Shown: positions 52,241 through 63,324 of the stretch, piece by piece | How the letters are laid out: each line of letters starts with the position of its first letter | How positions within the stretch are numbered: the stretch's first letter is position 1 | DNA from: Archegozetes longisetosus | Taxonomy: Eukaryota; Arthropoda; Arachnida; Sarcoptiformes; Trhypochthoniidae | DNA: 64,000 nucleotides | Assembly: GCA_018873245.2 (NCBI GenBank) | Contig: JAEMBT020000001.1 | Location: 17,204,220 to 17,268,219, forward strand | Reading direction: 5' to 3' | Notes under the pieces: model-generated | Seen by the model: the letters and a program-made list of their open reading frames with translations, nothing else | What the model was told of the DNA's origin: nothing | Database searches by the model: none | Program-made: the position numbers and the translations under genes

Positions 52241-53217
52241 TTAGCTCAAAATTACATCGTAACGCCTCTTTATGAGAGAGCGACAAATAGGACAATGAAT
52301 AAGTCTAACAGAGCAGTCTTTGCATGTCACAACATGTTTACAGTTGAATCTCACAGAAACTTCGTTATCGAAACAGATTTTACACACCAGGCTACTTTCC
52401 AAAGTAATTGAATTTCGGGATTCGTGGCGTTTGTTTTCAAATTCCGCAATTATTTGAACATCACTGGATAGAATTTGTTGAATGTATTGGCACTGTGGAA
52501 ATATTTCTCGATGAACTTCAAATGGATCCGATTCTCTATTCCATCCACCAATGACACATCGACAAAAAGCACATTGAACGTGATCATTGAGTAGACAATA
52601 GAAAAATCCTGCTTCTGCCATAATTTCAGGGTGTGGAGCTGTGAGAGGCCATTCATTAACACGAAAGGATTCCAATCTTCTGTTTCTATTTTTCATCATT
52701 TGAAAGAAACTTTCAATAGAAATGATTGAATTAGGCCTATCAGTAGCTGGAATCTTAATTGGCGACTTGTAATAGGCTTCAATTTCTTGCAAACTTCCGT
52801 TTCCCGAAAAATGAGGTCTTCTAATTTCTCTAGTCGGAGGTCTTTCTAAATCGCATGAAACAACGGAATCAAAATTTTCTTCAAGATTTCTGATTTCTCT
52901 CGAAGGAGCAAGTGAAACTGCCAACGGAGTTGGTGAACTTCAAGAGCCAAACGATTGATGGAAAGATCAATTCCTTTGAGAAATGGACAATTTGGTGATT
53001 GTGATCGATGCATCAAAAACGGATGTGTTGATGAAACCGAACCGGGGATCCTGATGTTGCAGCTGAAGCAAATGATTTCATCCCTGTGAGATTCGTAATA
53101 AAATCCAGCAGACACCAATCTGTGATAGTCAATATTGCCATGATTCCAACTCTGAAAAGTACTAGCTCTGACAGAATGATGTCGTAGTAACTCGTGTCTG
53201 ATGTATTCAGCTGACAT
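52241..53217 (-). pseudogene. inhibitor-of-apoptosis homologue carried by the Polinton (two BIR + RING, one frame break)
   Basis: Piece 53217-52846 holds BIR1: RASTFQSWNHG, AGFYY, then zinc ligands CFSC...H...C. Piece 52924-52241 holds BIR2 (RVNEWPLTAPHPE, AEAGFFY, CAFC...VHREIFPQC) and a C-terminal C3HC4 RING (CKICFDNEVSVRFNCKH ... CPICR). This two-BIR plus RING order is that of baculovirus and insect IAPs, which block caspases and act as ubiquitin ligases. The frame changes near 52930, between the two BIR domains. True start uncertain; in-frame sequence may extend upstream to about 53280 in another frame. The gene lies downstream of polymerase B, separated by a hairpin array. Anti-apoptotic function in the element's life cycle is inferred. 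Confidence 0.82.
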
Positions 53218-53367
53218 GCTCGTTCTCGTACACGATAGTGAGAACTAAATGATACAAGTCGATTGAACGCCGAACGTCCAAGCATTTTCCAATTTTTTTT
53301 GCGCAAAATCTATACAAAAGTAATATCTGTTGACATCTATGAGAATATATTGAAACAACAAAAAATC

Positions 53368-53437
53368 ATACGGCGTAGCCGTATATTATGGCTACGCCAT
53401 ACACTATGGCTTCGCCATATACTATGCCGAAGGCATA
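53368..53437. repeat. array of four consecutive 15-17-base palindromes
   Basis: Four hairpins in a row, each with a 6-7-bp stem and 3-base loop: ATACGGC-GTA-GCCGTAT (53368-53384), TATGGC-TAC-GCCATA (53387-53401), TATGGC-TTC-GCCATA (53405-53419), TATGCC-GAA-GGCATA (53423-53437). Spacing is about 18 bases. It is GC-richer than the surroundings and sits just past the polymerase stop and before the IAP gene. It could be a terminator/processing signal or protein-binding array. Confidence 0.8.
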
Positions 53438-53448
53438 TGCCGGGCCGA

Positions 53449-56400
53449 CTATCTATAACCAAAAGGAATTGTTGTATAATCATGCGGTTTTATTATTCTT
53501 TTATCGTAAACGAATCGATATTTTTTCCTAATTTCCTTTGTCATCAGCTCGAGAAACGGTGAAACAGTTATAGTTTTCTGTGGTACGTCCAGTACGATTG
53601 GTGACGGTGGTGGAGGTGGTGGTGGTGGTGGTGGTGGTGCTCCTCCTGCTACTACTTTACTTTGATCATCGTTATTTTCACGGATACTCCTTTGATGTCT
53701 TATCGCATCATCTATCAGACGCTTCATGGCTTCGAAATTGACAATATTGGAAGCTATAAAATTCAGTGATAAGCCTTTCACTTTGCAAAAGTATTTCCTT
53801 ATGCCTGAATTTGGATAATAAGCTTCGTAGGCGTAATTTTTACTTCCGCACGAGGCAAATTTTGTTATATAAGCATCCGGTTCTTCCGGTGTTGTTATTT
53901 CATTAGTCAAGTCACCTATGAATTCCCCCGTTTCGGGAATATAATCACCTGGTCGAGCGTAGAATATTATAGAGTCTGTATCAAAGTACAAAATCCTTTC
54001 TTTCAACTTATCAAGCAATTCAAACAATTCAAGTCTTGCATATGAAGTGACCCAAGATGCAATAAAAATACTAGAATGAGACGGAGATTCAATGTAATTT
54101 TCTTCCTTCTCGAAAGTAACTTGTAGTGTCTCATCAGAAATCAGTAGAGCATCGGTTACGGAAACAGTATTATCTGATAGTAGTTTAAAAATTCTTGTGG
54201 TTCTGTAATGTATTGAGTTTTATTCAGGTTATAACTCTGTCCGAATTTACCCCAAAAGCTGACGACAACTAGTTTTCCTAGAGCTCTCATTCCCGGGTTA
54301 TATTTGATACAATCTTTATCTAATTTGATATTTTCTTTTCTTCATACAGTTTGATATAGTCGTCTTTTTCTGTGTCAGTCATGTCATTCCTTGGCCAGCC
54401 GCTAGCTTCAACTTTTAACTTTATATACGCATTTATGAAGTCTGTGAATAGGCCAGTATCATTTAGATTCTGAGGCTTTAGCTCAGGAAAATGCCAGACT
54501 TCATAGACTTCTATAATTTTATAATTTTTCTCCAAAGATTTCTTTATTTCCATTGTAGTCCATGTGCCTACTATACTTCTTTCATCATCGCTATGATCGC
54601 ACTTGTCCAATTTTTCTGTCTGAGCACATTTGTAGCACAAGGGAAACATTAATCTATTTCTCAATCGGACCGGTAAAACAGCGAAATATAGATTGGTTGG
54701 CGGTAAAATTTTGCAGAATATAAAACCATCATAATGGGAAATATTCGTATCGAAATCTTTGACTATTCTAATTGGATGACCAATAGGATACTTTTTCTCT
54801 TTACAACGTATGGGTAAAGAGAAGTAAAATCCATATAAAATATTTTTTCATCTCCATCGCAACAATGATATAATTTTGATGCGTTACATCGACCTCCGAA
54901 AAAGCTATCTCGAGGATCTAATGGTGGTCTCTGCTTTTTATCCTTCAAATGATTGACATGATCAATGAAAAAATTATCCAAAGCCTTATCTTTCTTTCTC
55001 ATTGATTTCAATTTGCATTCCCACATAGTTATCAGTTGATAGCCTCGGGTCTTCAAGTACTCTTCTTTCTGCTCGAGCTGTTGGTATAAATATTCCATTG
55101 AAAGACCATTGAAAGGGTTGTGTATAGTTGATCGCTTCGTTGGATAACATTCTCTACATCCATGCCACAAATCTCCGTAAAATTCAAATATCTTCTTCTG
55201 ATCTTCAATTAATCCGTCGACGTAATATCTGCCAATTTTTATTTCTCGTCTGATAAAAACCTTCTCAGTTTGTTCTACATAATCGAGCCATGCACTTCCT
55301 ACATATGACGACTTTCTTCTAGGTTCATATCCATTAGGAGGATAAATAGCTATCTGATTTGGTTTGAGATAATTAGTCTTGAATACTTCCATACAGCTCT
55401 GAGCAATCGTTATTGAACGACAAAGTGGATCGATTTCCGACACACTTTGGAATATCTGTCTAAATGTCATCATACATCTCATTAATATATCAACATCGGA
55501 TTTGCAATATTTTAATATTTCCGAATCGAATTTGAATTCTTTATGTTTTTGCTCATCGTACCATTCAAGAAATTTTTCTCTTTCTTTTCGATCATGTAAT
55601 CAGCATCATAATACTCGATTGCCGGCCATTCACCAACATAATTTTCGTTACCAGGCTTATTGAAGTAAAACGGAAAAACACCTTTTTCTACTTGAGATTC
55701 CAAACCAAAAGTCTGAGGAAGTTTCCTGAGAGGCATCGGTAGAAATGAGAGCGAATCTATAAACTTTATGTTTTTAATTCTCATTGAGAGAATTTTAGTT
55801 CCTTTCCTTATTACACTAGGAGTCATTCTATTGTTCACACAATATTTTAGTATAAATTGAGAATCGTATCCTCTACTGTTATGAGCAATTACATATATTT
55901 TAATGTCTGATTTCAGTTTCATGTACATCTTTTTCTCTTTGACAAAATTAGCATAAGTTTCAAAAATGAATATGTTGAAATCTCTCACAGTATTCGATCC
56001 TTTGAACACATATTCCTTTTTGCCACAGAATTGACACCAAATATTCTTTCTATCTCTCGATTCTGGGTCCCAACACTCGTCACAGGTAACGTTGACGACA
56101 CATAAATTTGGTTTGTGTATATACTCATTTATTTTCTGTGGTATTTGTTGGCTCTCGAAATCGTAAAATATAAAAATCTTGGGTAACTGATCTTCTTTCA
56201 TTATTTTGATCTTGTCGTTCGACATAATGAAACAATGATGTCCAGAAAAAGGAACCAGAACTTTACAAATCCGGCACTTGTACTTCCCACAGTGATGAAC
56301 TTTTGTTTTTAAAGTTTTTGAACAATGACTGCACTTCCATATTTTAGGACAAATTTTCGTTTTATCCTTATGCTTTTTGAAGCAGACTTCATTTGCGAAT

Positions 56401-57363
56401 TCTCGGTTGCATTCATTGCACCTAACTAGTGTCACTCCAGTTCTACATTGATTTGTATCATAACAGTATTTGCATATTCCGTCGCAACAGTGACTCGTTC
56501 TACCAGTGAAACCCTTCAAACACTTTTTGCAGAAATGATCGCAACCAAGAAAAGCCCTAATGCTCAATAGTGCATCACAATGATTTTCCGACATGAACAG
56601 ATAAAGTTGCTTTTCTGCTTGAGGTCCAACATAATAATAAGATTTTGATGCTGTCACAACTACAAGTTGGTATTCGGGCGATAAAACATTTTGAAACTTA
56701 CTGAAATCTTCAAACTTTACGCCAGTATCTGTGACAGTCACCTCAGCTTTTTTACACAATTCTACAGCTCTTTTATACTGAATTTGTCTCAAATCAGCTC
56801 TAATTCTTCTCCATTCTAAACCTTTGATACCGTCTTCATATGCTTTAGCAACAACAATTGAGCGCGCAACACAATAACCATCACTAACTGTTTGAACAAG
56901 TTTTTAGAATTTTGTCTCCACTTCCCAATATTGATCAAATTATATCTATTTCTTGATCCGCCAACTCCGTTTTGTCGAACATGTATTATGTCAACTTCTA
57001 TCAAACCGTTCATCAGAAAATCTCTTTTGACTGACTGACTTTTATGATTTCATTCAAAAGAGTTTCACTTGTAAAATCTTGTATCCTTCTGAAAGGTGTG
57101 AAGATATCGTAGTCGAGAGACTGATTGCGAAGCGCAATTCGAACATAGTCGTCGTCTTTTGCCGCTCTCAGTAGTCGATGTATAATAGAATTCAAAGTAA
57201 TTTCCAATTGAATTATAACACTTTCAATGTTTATTTCATTATTTCCAGTATTGTAAGTACATTTAACTTTAGCATTATAAGTTTTCATTCCGAATCTACG
57301 ACTGAAACCTTCATATCTATCAATTATTTCCCAGTCTATACGAAATTCACCCGGCAAAGACAT
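53449..57363 (-). pseudogene. Polinton protein-primed-type DNA polymerase B (frame broken several times)
   Basis: Replicates the element. Pieces along the minus strand: 57363-57013 and 57013-56816 (N-terminal region), 56792-55512 (Cys-rich zinc-finger stretch, exonuclease motif I IFYDFESQQ and motif II AHNSRGYDSQFIL), 55482-54763 (polymerase motif A YMDFTSLYPYV, and a restriction-endonuclease-like YVDGLIEDQKKIFEFYGDLW segment), 54664-54320, and 54027-53449 (motif C YFDTDSIIF). Near the C-terminus is a run of about 14 prolines encoded by a GGTGGT-type microsatellite. Total about 1,300 codons, normal for Polintons. At least five shifts interrupt it. Confidence 0.9.
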
Positions 57364-57645
57364 TTTTCAAAATGACTTACAATTCTAACCGACAATACGG
57401 TGAACCGAGTGGTAGACCACACATGCGCATTCAAGTTATATTTAAAGGCGTACATGAAGCAATGTTTAATATATTTTTATTTAATCATTAAAAATGCTTT
57501 CTAATCTAATCGAATATACTAATAAAATTATAATTGATAAGGAATAGAAAATCAATTGATATAATGTTCTGAATATAAAAAATTGAACTAATCATAAGAG
57601 ATAAAATTAAATTTTCAAAATGCTTCTCCAATGAATTCATTCAAC

Positions 57646-58524
57646 TTAAATGCGAGGACGCTTCTCATTCGGTTCTTCTTTTTCTTCTTCTACACATCTG
57701 GAAAGTGCCTCAAATTCATCCAATTCTCGTTTCCTTTGATTCAGGCATCCAATGACCTTAGATTTCCAAGTTGGATCTTTAAATCCATAGCTTTGTTTCA
57801 CGGCATCGAGTAGTTGTTCAGGCTTTTCGATCATAGTCGGAAGTAGCTTATATTTTGCCTCCTGACCAAGAACTTCATTAAGGTTTAGTAGTTTAGAGTA
57901 ATACTCAAACAATTCGTTAAAACATTTTTTCGCTTCGCTGTTGTTCAGATTTTGCATCAACAGATCAAGCAACTCCTCCTCCACAAGTTCTTTCTTGCAA
58001 TCATGCTCGTCATAAACAAGACTTTCTTCTTTACATCCGTTACATCTTTGCTTAATAATCATTCTGACTTTTTCTGCCACGACTGAAGAGTAGATTAACT
58101 TCACCAATTCTTGCATTTTCTCATCTTTAGCTGATTGGTATTCCATTACGAATATAAGAATTTTGGCAAAATGCTGAAGCATGCCTTGTTCTTGTTCATC
58201 GATCAAGATACCAAATTTAGCATTTCGATCAATTATGCTTACGACAATGCTTTGATAGATATTACTGGGTCGTTCGAAGCAGATGTATTTGCCTTCTTTT
58301 TCACCTGGAATTTCCTGAGAAATTGAACGTTTCTCAATTTGATGCATTATCCACTGAAATTGAGTTGGAGTAAGAGAAACAGTAATTGGATTTGCATTTT
58401 CGCCGCGATTAAGTCTGAATTCCATCCTTATGAAATTGTAAATACTGCCTTCCGGAGTCTTCCATGGATTTCTGACAACAGCCGCGTGCAGTGATCTATT
58501 CGCATCTCTCAAAATGTAGCTCAA
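57646..58524 (-). CDS. Polinton conserved unknown protein (292 aa)
   Basis: Intact frame upstream of polymerase B. N-terminal part beta-rich (FIRMEFRLNRGENANPITVS), then helices; a CNGCKEESLVYDEHDC cluster near residue 163 looks like a zinc-binding site (Cys-x2-Cys ... His-x-Cys) of a type I associate with Polinton/adintovirus ORFs. The C-terminus is acidic then basic (CVEEEKEEPNEKRPRI). Function unknown. Confidence 0.6.
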   Translation of the reverse strand: MSYILRDANRSLHAAVVRNPWKTPEGSIYNFIRMEFRLNRGENANPITVSLTPTQFQWIMHQIEKRSISQEIPGEKEGKYICFERPSNIYQSIVVSIIDRNAKFGILIDEQEQGMLQHFAKILIFVMEYQSAKDEKMQELVKLIYSSVVAEKVRMIIKQRCNGCKEESLVYDEHDCKKELVEEELLDLLMQNLNNSEAKKCFNELFEYYSKLLNLNEVLGQEAKYKLLPTMIEKPEQLLDAVKQSYGFKDPTWKSKVIGCLNQRKRELDEFEALSRCVEEEKEEPNEKRPRI

Positions 58525-59619
58525 TTGAAACGAGATGATTGTTTCACTCTAATCATCATCATAATCGAAATTAATCGTATTGCAATAGAAAGTTTAAAGA
58601 TTATGATTAGTTTTGGAATAATAGTGTTAAACTGAAACTAAGATTTACTAATACTGAAACATTGAAACTAAAATCTATATATTTTCAGAACATTTAAAGA
58701 AATATGACTCGTAATAAGAAAATATTTGAATACATACAATTAAACAGATTTCGATTAATGATTTTTATCAAGTGAAACTTGTTAAAATGAAATAAAAAAA
58801 AAGTATACAAAAAATTAATGCATAATTTAAATTTTATATAGCGTCATATTTTATATGAATGAAACAAAACTGAAGATTTGAAGATTCAACTTAAATATGA
58901 AAAAGACGTCACGTCTTATATGAATAAAACATTTAAAAATTAATAGAATAGAATAGAATAGAATTCTTTAAAATAAAATGTATATAAGAAAAATCATACC
59001 TCAAAAGGTTTAGAAGATTTCGAGTTTGCCATCGAGTAAAGACTTTAGAAGAAGAAGAACCAGTCTCGGCAAGTCAAATGTATTATATGAATACAAATAT
59101 TTTACAAAATTGCAACTTCAATCTAGAATCTAAACCAGATTCTAAGATCTGCGCAAAATCTAGGACGAATACATTTTTAAGGGGTATACTAAAAACTTTA
59201 TTGAAATTGTTATTATAATATTAGATAAATCGATTAAATTAATATAAAATTGTTAATATAATGAATAAAAATTAATATAAAATTGGAATATTGTATAAAA
59301 AATATTATAAAATTATTTTTAAAAAACGATATTTTTTATAAAATTGATTAATATAATTTTTTCTCTTTTGTAGTTTTTAAAAATTTTTGGTTTTTTTTTT
59401 TTTATCATTTTAGATTTTTTTGCTTTTTATACTTTTATCATTTTTTCTTATTTTAAAAAATCTTTAATAGATATGCAAAATAAAAAAACTTTCTGGTATA
59501 AAATAAAAAATTATTCGTCATCGACCACATCTTCACGATTGACCAAAGAACTGATGTCGAGATTTCCGGTCGCAAAAGTTGTTGCATTAGAAGTAATGAA
59601 ATCGGATTGATGCTTAAAG
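58525..59619. other. AT-rich noncoding part of the Polinton
   Basis: Very AT-rich (poly-A/T runs near 59390-59520), no ORF. It separates the viral-type gene block from the intron-containing repeat gene; could hold promoters or replication-related sequence. Confidence 0.5.
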
Positions 59620-61553
59620 TTAAGTTCTGGCGATTGCTTGTAATAATTTGCTTCTGTTTGCCCTTAAACTTTTGATGATTCTTGGTTCTGGCAAGAGAAG
59701 AGAACTTGGCGATCTTTTATTCCCGGAAACTTTAACCAAGGAATTGATTGGTTTAATTGAAGAATTAGTGGGATCTATACAAAAAAAAAACAAAAGAATT
59801 AGTGTTAAAAATAGTTTAAACAAGAATTGAAGAGTTGCTTTACCATTTGAAGCGAGTTCGTCACTTCCGTCTCCGCCGAGACTAGAATGGCCAGCTGTTC
59901 CGCGCTGATTGGCCAAGCCTACTAAAGATGTAGAAGAATTAGTATTTTAAATAGTCAAAACAAGACATGAAGTGTTGTTTTACCATTTGAAGTGAGTTCG
60001 TTGCTTCCGTCTCCGCCGAGTCTAGAATGGCCAGCTGTTCCGCGCTGATTGGCCAAACCTGCTAAAGAAGTAGAAGAATTAGTATTTTGAATAGTCAAAA
60101 CAAGAAATGAAGTATTTTTTACTTGTTGACGCGAGTTCGCCGTTTCCGTCTCCGCCGAGACTAGAATGGCCAGCTGTTCCGCGCTGATTGGCCAAACCTG
60201 CTAAAGAAGTAGAAGAATTAGTATTTTGAATAGTCAAAACAAGAAATGAAGTATTTTTTACCTGTTGACGCGAGTTCGCCGTTTCCGTCTCCGCCGAGAC
60301 TAGAATGGCCAGCTGTTCCGCGCTGATTGGCCAAACCTGCTAAAGAAGTAGAAGAATTAGTATTTTAAATAGTTAAAACAAGAAATGAAGTGTTGTTTTA
60401 CCTGTTGACGCGAGTTCGTCGTTTCCGTCTCCGCCGAGACTAGAATGGCCAGCTGTTCCGCGCTGATTGGCCAAACCTGCTAAAGAAGTAGAAGAATTAG
60501 TATTTTGAATAGTCAAAACAAGAAATGAAGTATTTTTTACCTGTTGACGCGAGTTCGTCGTTTCCGTCTCCGCCGAGACTAGAATGGCCAGCTGTTCTGC
60601 GCTGATTGGCCAAACCTGCTAAAGAAGTAGAAGAATTAGTATTTTAAATAGTTAAAACAAGAAATGAAGTGTTGCTTTACCTGTTGACGAGAGTTCGTCG
60701 TTTCCGTCTCCGCCGAGACTAGAATGGCCAGCTGTTCCGCGCTGATTGGCCAAACCTGCTAAAGAAGTAGAAGAATTAGTATTTTGAATAGTCAAAACAA
60801 GAAATGAAGTATTTTTTACCTGTTGACGCGAGTTCGTCGTTTCCGTCTCCGCCGAGACTAGAATGGCCAGCTGTTCTGCGCTGATTGGCCAAACCTGCTA
60901 AAGAAGTAGAAGAATTAGTATTTTAAATAGTTAAAACAAGAAATGAAGTGTTGCTTTACCTGTTGACGAGAGTTCGTCGTTTCCGTCTCCGCCGAGACTC
61001 AAATGGCCAGCTGTTCCATCAGTTGAAACAGATTCTCTGTTTCCCGAGCTTGTTGTTGTTTTTTTATTTTCTCTTAGAGGAAGTTGTTTCTTTTATTCTT
61101 CCTTCTTCGGAGCTCTGAAGTTTCCGCTTCCCTGAGCTCCCTTTCAATAGTTTGTTTTTCCTATAAAAATTACATAAACAAAAATTAATTTGAAAAGTTT
61201 TGAGAAAAATAAGAAAAAACTTGAACTTACCGTCAAATCCTCAGTTGCAGCTCCATGTGGTTCCGGGAGAGCCGTCATGAAAAGACATTTTCTCAGCCTC
61301 TCCTCGTCTGGCATCCAACCATCCAGTCCTTCAGGCCACAGGCTTTCCATTTCTTCGTACATGATTTCTGAAAAGAAGAAAAAAGGGTTAGAAAGATTTT
61401 CTTTAAAAAGCATTAAATAATGTACTTACTCCAGTTCTTACGTATTGACTTGATGCGGTCCGCCATCATGTCCATTTTTCCCTTGGATGCAGCAAATGCG
61501 TCGTGCAGCTTCTTGATGTAACTTTTCTTCAGATCCACCTGTCTTGCAGCCAT
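59620..61553 (-). CDS. intron-containing Gly-rich repeat protein with nine tandem modules (Polinton cargo)
   Basis: Minus-strand exons: 61553-61430, 61367-61231, 61160-60960, then eight near-identical 78-base exons (for example 60897-60820, 60758-60681) about 140 bases apart, and a last exon 59774-59620. Each 78-base exon is phase 1 at both ends and adds 26 residues of the type GLANQRGTAGHSSLGGDG plus NDELAST, so any number can be spliced in or out without breaking the frame; the 3' part of exon 3 is the ninth module. The N-terminal exons code a Lys-rich helix (KKSYIKKLHDAFAASKGKMD) and GLDGWMPDEERLRKCLFMT; the C-terminus is basic. The frame slips by one base near 61090 (A-rich run). GC content is well above the surroundings. 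No family recognised; a fibre- or adhesin-like shaft is speculation. Confidence 0.65.
59841..61015 (-). repeat. 140-bp tandem repeat array (exon plus intron), nine copies, with 280-bp higher-order period
   Basis: Each unit comprises a 78-base exon and a 62-base intron. Two intron variants (GTAAAAAATACTTC and GTAAAGCAACACTTC types) alternate over much of the array, and the blocks 60541-60680 and 60821-60960 look identical, so the latest growth was by 280-bp blocks through unequal exchange. Confidence 0.88.
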
Positions 61554-61872
61554 CTTAAAAACAAAGTGGCTAAACAGAGTTGAGATTCAGTTGTACTCCA
61601 AAAAGATTTGTTTATTTACATTATTGCGCAAAGTTTCACTTTTAGCATTACTGTAATAAGGACTCGGGGACACCACTCTTTTATGTTTTGGTATCATGTT
61701 ACATAGGAATGTACTACTTATTGCACGTTATACGCACAGAATTATATAGTAATACAAAATACAACATTATATAGCACACTATATAGCAATATAGAACACG
61801 TTACTATATAAAAATACATAACACGCATTATATAACGTGCAAACACTATTATGAATGAGTAAAACTGTGTTA
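61554..61872. other. Polinton interior next to the right end, no gene
   Basis: AT-rich with repeated TATATAGCA/ACACTATATAG strings near 61745-61850; presumably the promoter region of the repeat gene. Confidence 0.45.
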
Positions 61873-62275
61873 GTGTTCTTTATGTAAAACTAAGGCTATT
61901 GGGTTATTCTTACTTCGATTTTCTATCTCTATTCTCATTTGATAAAAATAATAATGAATTGTTAATAAAAATCTTGTAAATGCATTGATTTCGGGGAAAA
62001 TAAAATGATTAACAATTGAGCTAATTTTATATCAATTTTATGAATAGACAGTATTGTCAACTCAATTATAGCCTTGAAGAAGCTTTAGGCATCTCTCTCA
62101 AGTATAGAGTATTCAGGTCTAGAATCCCTCTCAGGTCTAGAGCGCTCCGGTCTAGAATCCCTCTCAGGTCTAGAATCCCTCTCAGGTCTAGAGCGCTCCG
62201 GTCTAGAATCCCTCTCAGGTCTAGAATCCCTCTCAGGTCTAGAGCGCTCCGGTCCAGAAGCACATATCTACTACT
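61873..62275 (-). repeat. Polinton right terminal inverted repeat
   Basis: Inverted copy of 45313-45712 with complete GGG runs where the left copy has GG. It contains the same 51-bp composite tandem units and, at its inner side, a fragment of the protease 3' end. Confidence 0.95.
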
Positions 62276-62281
62276 TTCTTT
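62276..62281 (+). repeat. Polinton target-site duplication, right (TTCTTT)
   Basis: Exact match to the six bases before the left end. Confidence 0.92.
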
Positions 62282-62496
62282 ATTTGATTTTCTTGTAAGA
62301 TCGATACTTTCTGAAAAGTTAGGTTAGGTTAGTTTAGGTCAGATTAGTGGTTTCGAAGTGATTTTGCTGGGAAAGAATGTCAGCCAATATGTTAGGTTGC
62401 GTCACCAAATTCGTAAGCGTTGGCCTTCATTTCATGGAGTTTCCACAGCAGATAAAAACAAGTCTTTCGATAACAACAAAATTAATCTGTGAATAA

Positions 62497-63324
62497 ATGA
62501 AAATGTGTTCGAAATCCTGCTCCAATTGTATTCCATCTGAAGATGAATTACGAGAATCCGTTCGTCAACATTACACAAAAGTAGTGACCAGTAATTCAAC
62601 TTCATCGGGTGATTGTTGCGGAGCATCGGGTTCTTGTTTTGCTCCAAACACGGATGAGAAATACGCTCAAAAGTTGGGATACACTCAAAATGATTTAGCA
62701 GACATTCCCGAAGGTTCTAATCTTGGTCTGGGATGTGGTAATCCGACGCTATTCGCAAACCTAAAACCAGGAGAAGTAGTCGTAGACCTCGGATCTGGAG
62801 CTGGATTTGATGCATTCATTGCTGCTCGGGCTGTTGGTCAAACTGGTCGAGTGATTGGTGTCGATATGACACCTGAAATGGTGGCAAAAGCGCGACAAAA
62901 CACTTCGAAAAAAGGATATAAAAACGTTGAGTTTCGTTTAGGAGAAATTGAATACTTGCCAATCGCTGACTCGACAGTCGATGTGATTATCTCTAATTGT
63001 GTAATCAATTTAGTGCCGAATAAAGAACAAGTTTTTCGAGAAGCGTATCGTGTGTTACGTTCGGGAGGACGAATCACTATTTCTGATGTGGTGACAAGCG
63101 TTGAGTTACCACAAAGTGTTAAGAAAGATTTGGCTCTTTTCGCTGGCTGTCTATCAGGTGCAACACTTATTGGTGATATGGATCGATATCTTAATAACTG
63201 TGGGTTTATTGATGTTAAAATTACCCCCAAGGATGAGAGCAGAGAGTTCATTAAGAGTTGGGCACCAGGCATGAAACTCGAGGAATTCGTGGTTTCTGCC
63301 CTTATCGAAGCTAAAAAGCCTTAA
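62497..63324 (+). CDS. arsM/AS3MT-like: arsenite methyltransferase, bacterial ArsM type, intronless
   Basis: S-adenosylmethionine-dependent enzyme converting arsenite to methylated arsenicals; cytosolic. 275 residues in one exon, like bacterial ArsM and shorter than animal AS3MT (about 375). SAM-binding motif I is VVDLGSGAGFDAFIAA near 92, with VIGVDMTPEMV after it. The three conserved As(III)-binding cysteines are visible: GLGCGNPT (about 79), SNCVINL (about 168), FAGCLSGA (about 217). An extra CCGASGSC pair lies near 42. The start is the first ATG; a second ATG follows two codons on. Single-exon structure among intron-rich neighbours suggests horizontal acquisition. It lies only 215 bases from the Polinton insertion, which therefore sits in its upstream region. 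Confidence 0.9.
   Translation: MKMCSKSCSNCIPSEDELRESVRQHYTKVVTSNSTSSGDCCGASGSCFAPNTDEKYAQKLGYTQNDLADIPEGSNLGLGCGNPTLFANLKPGEVVVDLGSGAGFDAFIAARAVGQTGRVIGVDMTPEMVAKARQNTSKKGYKNVEFRLGEIEYLPIADSTVDVIISNCVINLVPNKEQVFREAYRVLRSGGRITISDVVTSVELPQSVKKDLALFAGCLSGATLIGDMDRYLNNCGFIDVKITPKDESREFIKSWAPGMKLEEFVVSALIEAKKP

Larger units (their letters stand above)
45313..62275. mobile_element. complete Polinton/Maverick element (16,963 bp)
   Basis: Seen directly: about 400-bp inverted ends starting AGTAGTAGATATGTGC, a perfect 6-bp target duplication, and a full minus-strand set of hallmark genes (protease, major and minor capsid, integrase, packaging ATPase, protein-primed-type polymerase B) plus an IAP homologue and an intron-containing repeat gene. 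Size, end sequence (AG) and duplication length are all as established for Polintons. Presence of both capsid genes, protease and ATPase means the element has the gene set for virion formation in principle. Near-identical ends imply a recent insertion; many reading frames are nevertheless interrupted by one-base shifts. Confidence 0.96.

Noticed and set aside
62040..62327. ORFs in both strands over the right terminal repeat (Arg-Ser repeats)
   Set aside because: Product of the 18/15-base tandem units of the terminal repeat, not a gene; the same appears at 45220-45417.
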